Part shown: piece by piece, positions 45,789-53,411 of the stretch
Numbering within the stretch: the first letter of the stretch is position 1
How the letters are laid out: every line of letters begins with the position of its first letter
DNA from: Chitinophaga pinensis
Lineage (GTDB): Bacteria; Bacteroidota; Bacteroidia; UBA4408
Direction: 5' to 3'
DNA: 54,066 nucleotides
Assembly (NCBI GenBank): GCA_945872355.1
Contig: CAMBZU010000013.1
Span: 1-54,066 of the forward strand
Position numbers and translations under genes: made by a program
Notes under the pieces: model-generated
The model's database searches: none
Seen by the model: the letters and a program-made list of their open reading frames with translations, nothing else
Told to the model about the DNA's origin: nothing

Positions 45789-45816
45789 GATTTTATGAAT
45801 ATCGTTACAGCTAAAA

Positions 45817-45864
45817 TTTGTTGAAGAGTTTACCGAAGCTGACCAAGGGAAGGCTTTCAATTAA
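45817..45864 (+). pseudogene. Remnant of a second VWA gene C-terminus
   Basis: Translates as FVEEFTEADQGKAFN followed by TAA. The first 14 codons match 13 of 14 residues of the intact VWA protein (44788-44829, FVEEFTEANQGKAF). Of eight nucleotide differences, six are synonymous, so this is a diverged coding sequence rather than a fresh copy. Upstream, homology stops within a few codons. Its stop overlaps the stop of the leftward kinase gene. Confidence 0.75.
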
Positions 45865-48800
45865 TCTTCTTGCTGGCGCGCTTCAGCATCCTTAAAATTT
45901 ATAATGAATTTACTGCCTTGCTCATTTATATAAATAGCTTCTCCTGCCAGTTGTTTTGCCAAGGCACCAATTAAATGAATACCCAGTGTGTTTGCATGCT
46001 TAAAGTCGGGTGTTTCCTTAAACCCTGGTCCATTATCAGTAAAGGTTAATTGATAGTTTCCTTTTTTTATGATTACTAAATTAATGTCCACTTTAATATG
46101 ATTTGAATTTAAAAATGCATGCTTATAGCTATTGGTTAGTAGTTCATTCACAATCAGACCCAATGATACAGCCGTATCAATATCAATAAAGATCTCCTCA
46201 AGTAGTAATGTTAATTCAATTTTTCGTTTACCTTGTTGGTATAATCCGGCAACCTGTTTCGCGAGGCCTAATAAAAACTGTTTAAATTCGATATTACCCA
46301 GGTCTTTATGTTGATAAAGGTTTTGATGAATTAATAAAATACTGCCAATTCGGCTCTGAACTTCATTAAAAGCTGTCTGTGTTAACTCATCTGCTATTTC
46401 GTCTTTTTGAAGTTGTAACAAAGAGGTTATTACCTGTAAATTATTTTTTACCCTGTGGTGGATTTCTTTTAATAAAATATCTTTATCCTTAAGTGCCTCC
46501 ATTAAACGCTCGGTTCTTTGCTCAACCTTTGCCTCAAGTTTTAAATTGTCCTTACTAAGTTTATTCACTCGCCAATTGTAAATCTTCAAAAAACTAGCAA
46601 GTATTAGAAAAAATAAAATACCGTAAAAGCCGGGCTCTAAATAATAAGGTTTTATTACAGTTATCGGAATAATAAGCTCTTCTTCCTTCCACATGCCCGA
46701 TTCGAGTTGTGCCTTAATACGCAGTTTTATGTTGCCATAAGGCAAATTACTTAAACGAACTATATTTTCATTAATATAGTTCCATTCCTTATCTACACCT
46801 TCAATTTTAAAGGCATAGCCATGAATGCGGTTCTCAAAATCGAGCAATGAAAAAGCCACCGACAAAAATTTATCACCCTCATGCATGATAATTTTATGAC
46901 TTGATTTAAACGCATAGAGCATATCTTTAATGCTATCCTTATCGCCCGAAAACATTGAAAGGCCCACCAAACGGAAAGGCGCATCTTCCTGCTTGTAAAC
47001 CGCTGTTATTTCATTTGGATCAAAAGCATCAATTCCATTTTGACCGCCAAAATAAATACGCCCCTGCGCATCTTTAAAAGATGAAATTCGGTTAAATTCA
47101 TCATTCGTTAAGCCATCTTTTGTGCGGTAGGTTTTAGTAGTGTAATTTTTTTTGTTAAAGCTAACTAAACCGTTATAGCTACTTATCCATAAGTTATTTA
47201 CTTGATCTTCTTCAATGCTGTACAAGATATTACTTGGCAATCCTTCAAGGGCGGTAAACCTCTTTATATTTTCAGCAGCCATAGGATGCTTTGCGCTCCA
47301 GTTTAATCGAATAAGACCTTCTCCATTGGTGGCCAGCCAAGCCACACCTTCCTTGTCTTCATATAAATCAAAAATACTGGTAACAGGCAAACATTTGTCA
47401 GGCTGTTTTTGCGTATTACAGTAACAATCATAAATAGCTCCTTGATTATTGATAAAATAAATGCCATTTTCGGCCACAGCAACCCAGCCTTTGGCTTTAG
47501 TTTTTGTTATTTTGTAAACATTTACAGGAGGCGACCAATGTTTATTTACAACATTAACCAATGCTGCAACATGTGTGTAAATATGGTAACTGATAATGCC
47601 TGAGCTGCCTCCAATTAAAATGATTGAATCTGAAAAATCGGCCAAGGACCATGGATCACCTATGTTTGTATAAGCATGTGTAGCTTTTTTATTATCAATA
47701 AAATTATACTGTGTAATTATAGCATTACCTGCAATATAAATTAGCTCATTCTTTTTTATTATTGTTGTCCCTTCTATGCCTTTTATATAATGTTCCTCTT
47801 TTTCTTTTCTCGTCAACATCCCATTTACCATGGCCAAAATCCTTCTGCTGCCATCGGCATTATTATCTACATAAATATTTCTTACTGCTGAATTATTTAA
47901 TTTTTCGACTTGGGTGTTTGAAAATAGGTGCTCAAATTGTTGTTTTCTAATATTTACTTGGTAAACACCTTTTTCTGTGCAAAACCAATAGTTACCATTA
48001 TTGTCGGAACAATAATTACTTACCCCAAAATAAGCCAAATCCTTTTGCTCAAGGGCATTGTAAACGGCTATCCAACAACTGTCTTTATATAAATAATAAT
48101 TGTTTTGTTGCGATTTAAACAATGGCGTGCGACCTTTGTAATCTATTAATTTTTTATCGCTCATCGGCATTGAATAGGTCTTTGGCAATATTGATTGATG
48201 CCCTGAGGAATCAATGGCAAAATGGCTGTTTAACCCCTCATCATAAAACAAAATGCTGTTTTTATCAAATTTGGGATACAATTCACCATTGCCATTAAAC
48301 ATGATAGGGGAACTTCCTGGCCTTATAAAATAGAACTTGTTTTTACTAATAAAGTTGATTAGTATATTGTTGTTATATGACTTTATAAATGCATTAACAG
48401 GGGCTAAATCTGTATTTGATAATGCTAATTTAAATGTATCGATAAGCAATTTAAAACAGGCATTGTTATCATATTGCCATAAGCTGTAGGGCTTGTCTGT
48501 TAAAAAAAATATATTACCCAATTCATCGCAGCACATTTGTTTAATTTGCTCGCTTTTAAAAGGCATATGAGGTAAAAACTCCTTATTGGCTGTAAATTTA
48601 TTGCTACTTAAATCAAACACCTGATAATTATTTTTTGAATATGCTGATCCCAAATAAGCGGTTGTTTGAATGATTAAGCGGTTGTTTTTATCAAGCGCCA
48701 AACGGGTAATGTTATTGTTTAAGAGTGGTGAGTTTTGTGTATTGTAGGTTTTAAATGAAATGCCATCATACCGGCATAGCCCACTGGCAGTGCCAAACCA

Positions 48801-48992
48801 CATAAATCCATCACCATCTTGTAATACGTCAATTATCATGCGCGAAGGAAGCCCATCCTCCATGGTTAGCATACGCTTGGTAATGATGTAATTTTGATTA
48901 GATGTTGCGCCCAATACTTGCGAAAACACAATGCGCGTGCTACATGCAAAGAACAAAATTAAGATACCGATAGGGCTAATGTATTTTTTCAC
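45861..48992 (-). CDS. Two-component regulator propeller sensor histidine kinase (Y_Y_Y, HisKA_2 type)
   Basis: A 1043-aa membrane sensor. It starts with a signal peptide (1-25). A large periplasmic region of two-component regulator propeller repeats follows (for example LPSRMIIDVLQDGDGFMWFGTASGLCRYDGISFKTYN, LPSNILYSIEEDQVNNLWISSYNGLVSFNKKNYTTKTY). Next come a Y_Y_Y-type domain (FKIEGVDKEWNYIN ... LPYGNIKLRIKA), a membrane segment (ILFFLILASFLKIY), a coiled coil, then HisKA_2 with His845 (KEIHHRVKNNLQVITSLLQLQ) and an ATPase domain with DNGPGF. The start is GTG at 48992. It has no own receiver; its partner response regulator is not adjacent. Convergent with the VWA gene. Confidence 0.88.
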   Translation of the reverse strand: MKKYISPIGILILFFACSTRIVFSQVLGATSNQNYIITKRMLTMEDGLPSRMIIDVLQDGDGFMWFGTASGLCRYDGISFKTYNTQNSPLLNNNITRLALDKNNRLIIQTTAYLGSAYSKNNYQVFDLSSNKFTANKEFLPHMPFKSEQIKQMCCDELGNIFFLTDKPYSLWQYDNNACFKLLIDTFKLALSNTDLAPVNAFIKSYNNNILINFISKNKFYFIRPGSSPIMFNGNGELYPKFDKNSILFYDEGLNSHFAIDSSGHQSILPKTYSMPMSDKKLIDYKGRTPLFKSQQNNYYLYKDSCWIAVYNALEQKDLAYFGVSNYCSDNNGNYWFCTEKGVYQVNIRKQQFEHLFSNTQVEKLNNSAVRNIYVDNNADGSRRILAMVNGMLTRKEKEEHYIKGIEGTTIIKKNELIYIAGNAIITQYNFIDNKKATHAYTNIGDPWSLADFSDSIILIGGSSGIISYHIYTHVAALVNVVNKHWSPPVNVYKITKTKAKGWVAVAENGIYFINNQGAIYDCYCNTQKQPDKCLPVTSIFDLYEDKEGVAWLATNGEGLIRLNWSAKHPMAAENIKRFTALEGLPSNILYSIEEDQVNNLWISSYNGLVSFNKKNYTTKTYRTKDGLTNDEFNRISSFKDAQGRIYFGGQNGIDAFDPNEITAVYKQEDAPFRLVGLSMFSGDKDSIKDMLYAFKSSHKIIMHEGDKFLSVAFSLLDFENRIHGYAFKIEGVDKEWNYINENIVRLSNLPYGNIKLRIKAQLESGMWKEEELIIPITVIKPYYLEPGFYGILFFLILASFLKIYNWRVNKLSKDNLKLEAKVEQRTERLMEALKDKDILLKEIHHRVKNNLQVITSLLQLQKDEIADELTQTAFNEVQSRIGSILLIHQNLYQHKDLGNIEFKQFLLGLAKQVAGLYQQGKRKIELTLLLEEIFIDIDTAVSLGLIVNELLTNSYKHAFLNSNHIKVDINLVIIKKGNYQLTFTDNGPGFKETPDFKHANTLGIHLIGALAKQLAGEAIYINEQGSKFIINFKDAEARQQED

Positions 48993-48996
48993 GCCA

Positions 48997-49026
48997 CAAA
49001 AATAAAGTAAAAATAGTTAAGCCCAA
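48997..49026 (-). promoter_or_regulatory. Candidate promoter of the propeller kinase gene
   Basis: On the minus strand TTG (49026-49024), 19 nt, TATTTTTG (49004-48997) matches the Bacteroidota consensus. The -7 element ends only 4 nt before the GTG start codon, implying a leaderless transcript if both are correct. Confidence 0.4.
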
Positions 49027-49201
49027 TAAATGTTTAGGAGGATTAAAACCGCAATCAATAATTTTTAACCCAATTGCATGAGCAATCTACTCATATTATA
49101 TTAAACCCATTGCATTTATATTTTAGTCCAACTAAAAAATAATACCAATTGTATTTATTAAATAGCCCAAAGCTGTATAAATATGCAGTGGTTAATGCCG
49201 A

Positions 49202-49298
49202 TACTAATTTGAAAGTGTAATCGGTATTAGTACAATACGGTATTAGTACAATAAGGTCATGCTGCAATTGTACTAAATTGAAAGTGTAATCGTTATTA
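49202..49298 (+). repeat. Direct and inverted repeats around TTAGTACAAT
   Basis: A 28-bp near-identical direct repeat, TACTAATTTGAAAGTGTAAT and following bases, occurs at 49202-49229 and 49271-49298 (2 mismatches). CGGTATTAGTACAATA is perfectly duplicated in tandem at 49222-49237 and 49238-49253. TTAGTACAAT (49243-49252) and ATTGTACTAA (49267-49276) form a 10-bp-arm hairpin. Confidence 0.85.
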
Positions 49299-49324
49299 CT
49301 GCTTAATTTCAAAATTTGGGCAAT

Positions 49325-49358
49325 GCTTTTTATGGCGATAGCTATCGCCATAAAAAGC
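49325..49358. repeat. Perfect 34-bp palindrome, no spacer
   Basis: Left arm GCTTTTTATGGCGATAG (49325-49341) is followed directly by its exact complement (49342-49358). Seventeen base pairs without a loop make it a candidate cruciform, protein-binding site or core of a small dispersed element. A GCTAC/GTAGC hairpin with a 3-nt loop lies 13 bp further on (49372-49384). Confidence 0.9.
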
Positions 49359-49467
49359 CCGGGTCTTCCGCGCTACGAGGTAGCTTGCTTCAGCCCCTAT
49401 TGCAATTTCGTTTTTAAATTTAAGCACTTTGGCACTCGCTCTCCTCCCGTGAATGATGTTAAGGGCA

Positions 49468-49515
49468 CGAGTCTGAAGACTCGCGCCAGATAACTCGCGC
49501 CAGATAAGCCAGATA
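49468..49515 (+). repeat. Hairpin plus direct repeats (ACTCGCGCCAGATA)
   Basis: CGAGTCT (49468-49474) and AGACTCG (49477-49483) form a 7-bp stem with a 2-nt loop. The 3' arm runs into ACTCGCGCCAGATA at 49479-49492, which is repeated exactly at 49493-49506. A truncated copy AGCCAGATA follows at 49507-49515. The layout resembles REP-like elements. Confidence 0.8.
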
Positions 49516-49832
49516 AATTTAATTTTTTAAGCACTATCAATTTGGAATTTTAACTACAAATTCCGCAAGGGCATTTTTTGAAAAAAATAACCTAAAAAGT
49601 GACTTTTTTCATTTTTTTCATGTTTCTATCCCAGATTAAGGGCCTCCCATCCCACATTGCAAATTTGTATCTTTTTTTTATTTACAATTGCAAAAAATGG
49701 AAAAAAACAGCAGAAAATGATAGCAAATAACGCTACTGAAATGGCAAAAAAATTACCCAAAAAACAAATCAGTATTTCAATAGATACATCATTAAAACAT
49801 ACAATCAATTAACCAATTAAAACAAAAGTAAA

Positions 49833-51908
49833 ATGAACAAAAGTGAACAAACAAAAATGCTAAAAAGATTTTTAACCATGGCTGGCTTTGTGCTTGTTAC
49901 AGCAGCAAGCAGCCAAGTGAACGCCCAAAACGGAGTAGGCATTAACCCCACAGGAGCAGCAGCCGACCCTTCGGCAGCGCTTGATGTGGCTTCAACAAAC
50001 AAAGGCGTTTTAGTACCCCGCATGACTGAAGCCGAAAAAGTAGCCATAGCATCACCAGCCAATGGGCTTTTGATTTTTCAAACAGATGGCGTAACTGGTT
50101 TTTGGTATTATAACGCAACAACAAGCGCTTGGGTGCAGGCAGTAGGACCGCAAGGTGCTACTGGTGCGCAAGGCCCTGCGGGTGCCACAGGCGCAAATGG
50201 TTCAGTAGGCAGTGTTACCGCTATTGCGGGAACTTCTAATGCAAACGGAGCTACCATAGATAACGGGGGTAACTTAACCCTAACTCCTGCAGATGCTACA
50301 AACGGTGGTATAGTAACCAATGGCGCTCAAACCTTTGCAGGTGATAAAATTTTTAGTTCCGATTTAGTTATCAATGGCACACCTTTTGGCACTAAAGGCA
50401 ATCCTGGCAATGTAGCTATTGGAACCAACGCTGGTCAAACGACTCAAGGATTGAACGCTGTTGCAATGGGAACGAATGCAGGCGTAACAAGTCAAGGCCA
50501 AAGAGCTCTAGCAATGGGAGAACAAGCAGGTCAAACGACTCAAAGCGCACAGGCTGTTGCTATTGGATTTAATGCAGGCCAAAATAATCAAGGCTATGGT
50601 TCTGTTGCCATTGGGTCATTTGCTGGACAAATTAATCAAACGGGGACTTCTGTTGCTATTGGATTTGACGCTGGCTCTGTTAATCAAAATGCTAACGCTG
50701 TCGCAATTGGATATGGAGCTGGTTCATTCAACCAAAATAGTGTTGGTGTAGCCATTGGAAATAATACTGGCCATGCTTATCAAGGCTTTAGCTCAGTAGC
50801 CATCGGAAATAGTGCTGCACAGGACTATCAAGGGGAGAGGGCTGTCGCAATGGGATTTGCTGCTGGCCAAACGAATCAAGGTACTAACGCTATCGCCATT
50901 GGAAATGCTGCAGGAACTTCAAATCAAGCAGCTAATTCAATAATTTTAAATGCTTCAGGTGTTGCTTTAAATAATGCTACCAGTGGATTATTTATTGCCC
51001 CTATTAGAGATGCAGCTTCAACAAATATATTATCATATGACCCATTAACCAAGGAAGTAACGTATTCTACAGATGCTGTGGGACTGCAAGGTCCAACAGG
51101 AGCTACTGGCCCGCAAGGCCCTGCAGGTGCAACTGGCCCACAAGGCGCTGCAGGAGCAACCGGTTCAGTAGGAAGTGTAACCGCTATTTCAGGAACTTCT
51201 AATGCAAACGGAGCTACCATAAGCGGTGGTAACTTAACCCTAACTCCTGCAGATGCTACAAACGGTGGTATTGTTACTAACGGTGCGCAAACCTTTGCAG
51301 GTGATAAAACTTTCACAGGCACTACAACAGCCAACAGTTTTGTAAAAACAGGTGGTACATCATCTCAATATTTAATGGCCGATGGCAGTGTCACCGCAGC
51401 GCCAGCGCCAACCAATGGATATCCCTTCATGCCAATTCAAAATGCGGTTAGTACTATAACACCTGGAACAAAAAGTTATTTCTACATAGTTCGTTTAACC
51501 AGGGCAACTACTATTAGTGGCATTCAAGTGTATTTAGCTTCAGGTTCTGATCCTATGAGATGCGCGATATACAGAGGGTATGTTAAAAATGGTGTTTCAG
51601 GATCTATTACTTTGGTTGGACAAACTACAAACACAGCTGTAACTGCTGGGCTGCCTTATATGAGTAAGGCAATTACACCCATAACTGATCAAAGTTTAAC
51701 ATTCGCAGCTGGAGAATACATAACAATTGCCTTTCATTCTTCAGGAACTACTTCTTCGTATTACCAATCAACCCCTTTATCAGTTGGTAATCAAGAATTT
51801 TTGTTTAGCAGTATTATAAATTATACCATATCAGGATTCCCATCTTTGCTTACTGAGACATCTGTTTTAGGCGCTCCTTTGAGTAAAATATGCTTCGAAT
51901 TGTATTGA
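49833..51908 (+). CDS. Collagen-like surface protein with YadA-type head repeats
   Basis: A 691-aa exported protein. Signal peptide runs to about residue 32 (LTMAGFVLVTAASSQVNAQ). A conserved N-terminal module follows (GVGINPTGAAADPSAALDV ... RMTEAEKVAIASPANGLLIFQTD ... GFWYYNATTSAWVQ). Next are a GXY collagen-like stretch (VGPQGATGAQGPAGATGANG), a threonine-rich module (GTSNANGATI..GGNLTLTPADATNGG), eleven 16-residue AVAIG-type repeats, a second GXY stretch, a second copy of the threonine-rich module, and a C-terminal beta-rich domain of unknown family (~540-691). Trimerisation is expected, as for collagen and YadA-like heads. There is no T9SS tail or autotransporter barrel, so the export and anchoring route is unknown. 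First of three paralogues. Confidence 0.8.
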   Translation: MNKSEQTKMLKRFLTMAGFVLVTAASSQVNAQNGVGINPTGAAADPSAALDVASTNKGVLVPRMTEAEKVAIASPANGLLIFQTDGVTGFWYYNATTSAWVQAVGPQGATGAQGPAGATGANGSVGSVTAIAGTSNANGATIDNGGNLTLTPADATNGGIVTNGAQTFAGDKIFSSDLVINGTPFGTKGNPGNVAIGTNAGQTTQGLNAVAMGTNAGVTSQGQRALAMGEQAGQTTQSAQAVAIGFNAGQNNQGYGSVAIGSFAGQINQTGTSVAIGFDAGSVNQNANAVAIGYGAGSFNQNSVGVAIGNNTGHAYQGFSSVAIGNSAAQDYQGERAVAMGFAAGQTNQGTNAIAIGNAAGTSNQAANSIILNASGVALNNATSGLFIAPIRDAASTNILSYDPLTKEVTYSTDAVGLQGPTGATGPQGPAGATGPQGAAGATGSVGSVTAISGTSNANGATISGGNLTLTPADATNGGIVTNGAQTFAGDKTFTGTTTANSFVKTGGTSSQYLMADGSVTAAPAPTNGYPFMPIQNAVSTITPGTKSYFYIVRLTRATTISGIQVYLASGSDPMRCAIYRGYVKNGVSGSITLVGQTTNTAVTAGLPYMSKAITPITDQSLTFAAGEYITIAFHSSGTTSSYYQSTPLSVGNQEFLFSSIINYTISGFPSLLTETSVLGAPLSKICFELY
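50403..50930 (+). repeat. Eleven 48-bp coding repeats (AVAIG head repeats)
   Basis: Units begin every 48 bp from 50403 to 50883 and encode 16 residues of the form xxAVAIGxxAGQxxQG. They vary at the two or three positions around the core. The pattern matches left-handed beta-roll heads of trimeric adhesins, but with a 16-residue rather than 14-15-residue period. Confidence 0.88.
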
Positions 51909-51992
51909 TTGTATTTTCCAAAACTATGGTTATACATTTCTTCCGCTGTTGTTGCTAACACCAGCAGTTTAACCAATTAAAACAATAATTAA

Positions 51993-53300
51993 ATGCAAAA
52001 AAGTAAACAAACAAAAATGCTGAAAAGATTTTTAACCATGGCTGGCTTTGTGCTTATTACAACAGCAAGCAACCAAGTGAACGCCCAAAATGGTGTAGGT
52101 ATAAACTCCACCGGAGCAGCAGCCGATCCTTCGGCAGCGCTTGATGTATCGGCAACCAACAAAGGCGTATTGGTACCGCGCATGACTGAAGCCGAAAAAG
52201 TAGCCATAGCATCACCAGCCAATGGGCTGTTAATTTTTCAAACAGATGGTATAAGTGGTTTTTGGTATTACAACGCAACAACAACTTCTTGGGTGCAGGC
52301 AGTAGGACCACAAGGTACTACTGGTCCGCAAGGTGCTGCGGGTGCATTCCCTAATGGCACAACAGCCGGAGAAATGATGTATTGGAATGGAACAGCCTGG
52401 GCGAGTATTGCTCCAACCAATTCACTCCCTGGTTATCTAGCAAAAACATTAAAGTTTTGTAATGGGGCGCCTACATGGGAAGATTGCCCTGCGGTAGTAC
52501 CTGCAGTTTCTAGCACGGCTGCCATAACTGGCATAACGACAGTCGCAGCTATTAGTGGTGGAAATATCAGCAGTGATGGCGGTGCCTCTATAACAGCAAG
52601 TGGTGTATGTTGGAGTACAAGCAGTAACCCCACGGTAGCTTTGACTACAAAGACGACAGATGGTAGTGGTACGGGTATTTTTAGCAGCAGTATTACAGGC
52701 TTAGCTGCAAATACCACGTATTATGTAAGGGCTTATGCAACCAATAGTGCGGGTACGGGCTATGGGAATCAGTTAGTATTTACAACTTCAGCTCTGCCAC
52801 CAATAATAGGTCAACCTTTTCAGGGAGGAATTCTTGCTTACATTCTTCAACCGGGCGATCCGGGCTATGATGCGAATGTGCAACATGGCTTAATAGCGGC
52901 ACCTACCGATGTTCAAGGTACACGCGTATGGGGATGTTCTGGCACCGCAATAGCTGGAGCAGATGGCTCAGCCATTGGAACAGGGAATCAAAACACCATC
53001 GATATTATGAATGGATGTGCTACAGCGGGCATCGCAGCAAGAATCTGTGGTGATTTGGTTTTAAACGGTTATAGTGATTGGTACTTGCCCAGTAAGGATG
53101 AACTCACTAAACTTTATCAAAATATTGGACAAGGGGCTCCTGCTCCAAATACAAATGTTGGCGGTTTTGCTAATGGCGGCTATTGGTGTTCTACGGAGAT
53201 CGATAATCTCATTGCGTGGTACCGCATCTTCACCGCTGACTTACAGACCAGCGCCAATAAGGGCCTCGCAATAAGTGTTCGTGCGGTTCGGGCTTTCTAA
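51993..53300 (+). CDS. Collagen-like surface protein with FN3-like and Lcl_C (DUF1566) C-terminal domain
   Basis: A 435-aa exported protein whose first ~105 residues, including the signal peptide, are nearly identical to the upstream paralogue. The GXY stretch is short (VGPQGTTGPQGAAGAF). An FN3-like domain follows (ISGGNISSDGGASITASGVCWSTSSNPTV ... ANTTYYVRAYATNSAGTGYGN). The C-terminal ~165 residues match Lcl_C/DUF1566 (GGILAYILQPGDPGYD ... GLIAAPTD ... GNQNTIDIMNGC ... DWYLPSKDELTKLYQNIG ... GGYWCSTE ... VRAVRAF). This fold occurs in the Legionella collagen-like adhesin and in known DGR target proteins. The final ~100 bases look hypervariable (separate feature). ATG at 51993; in-frame ATG at 52017 possible. 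Confidence 0.82.
   Translation: MQKSKQTKMLKRFLTMAGFVLITTASNQVNAQNGVGINSTGAAADPSAALDVSATNKGVLVPRMTEAEKVAIASPANGLLIFQTDGISGFWYYNATTTSWVQAVGPQGTTGPQGAAGAFPNGTTAGEMMYWNGTAWASIAPTNSLPGYLAKTLKFCNGAPTWEDCPAVVPAVSSTAAITGITTVAAISGGNISSDGGASITASGVCWSTSSNPTVALTTKTTDGSGTGIFSSSITGLAANTTYYVRAYATNSAGTGYGNQLVFTTSALPPIIGQPFQGGILAYILQPGDPGYDANVQHGLIAAPTDVQGTRVWGCSGTAIAGADGSAIGTGNQNTIDIMNGCATAGIAARICGDLVLNGYSDWYLPSKDELTKLYQNIGQGAPAPNTNVGGFANGGYWCSTEIDNLIAWYRIFTADLQTSANKGLAISVRAVRAF
53199..53297 (+). other. Candidate diversity-generating retroelement variable region (VR)
   Basis: From 53199 to 53273, 13 of 25 codons end in C (ATC, CTC, TAC, CGC, ATC, TTC, ACC, GAC, ACC, AGC, GCC, GGC, CTC). In the 26 codons just before 53181 only 4 do. 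NNC codons at surface-loop positions are what adenine-specific mutagenesis of AAC codons produces. The segment is followed by AGTGTTCGTGCGGTTCGGGC and TTTC, encoding SVRAVRAF, which would be the invariant homing end. No template repeat or reverse transcriptase is in the window, so this is a signature only. Confidence 0.5.
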
Positions 53301-53411
53301 ACACCGCGAAGCAGCACCGAAGGTAATTTAACTATTTAACAATTTAAAAGAAACCGCCAGAGGGGGCGAATTTTAGAGAATAATAATACAAACAATTAAA
53401 ACAAAAGTAAA
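53301..53411. other. Intergenic spacer with a short GC-rich hairpin
   Basis: After the Lcl_C gene, CGCC and GGCG around 53357-53370 could form a 4-bp hairpin with a 6-nt loop. The 25 bases before the next ATG (AACAATTAAAACAAAAGTAAA) repeat the leader found before the other two collagen-like genes. Confidence 0.4.

Larger units (their letters stand above)
48993..49832. other. 840-bp intergenic region rich in repeats and palindromes
   Basis: No credible gene is seen in this stretch. It holds direct repeats and hairpins (49202-49298), a perfect 34-bp palindrome (49325-49358), a GCTAC/GTAGC hairpin (49372-49384) and an inverted repeat with direct repeats (49468-49515). The middle part, 49325-49515, is clearly more GC-rich than its surroundings. 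It is probably a mosaic of dispersed-repeat elements; no transposase is present. Confidence 0.7.

Noticed and set aside
49717-49812. A 31-codon frame starting MIANNATEMAKKLPKKQ just before the first collagen-like gene
   Set aside because: Too short, no recognisable motif and AT-rich context; not enough to call a gene.
49817-50062. Antisense frame reading MAGDAMATFSASVMRG... recurring opposite all three collagen-like genes (also at 51989-52222 and 53396-53641)
   Set aside because: It is the complement of the conserved N-terminal coding module. Its conservation follows from that of the sense gene.
51789-51908. DGR variable region at the 3' end of the first collagen-like gene
   Set aside because: The end (LGAPLSKICFELY) has no NNC codon cluster, no Lcl_C fold and no VRAVRAF motif.
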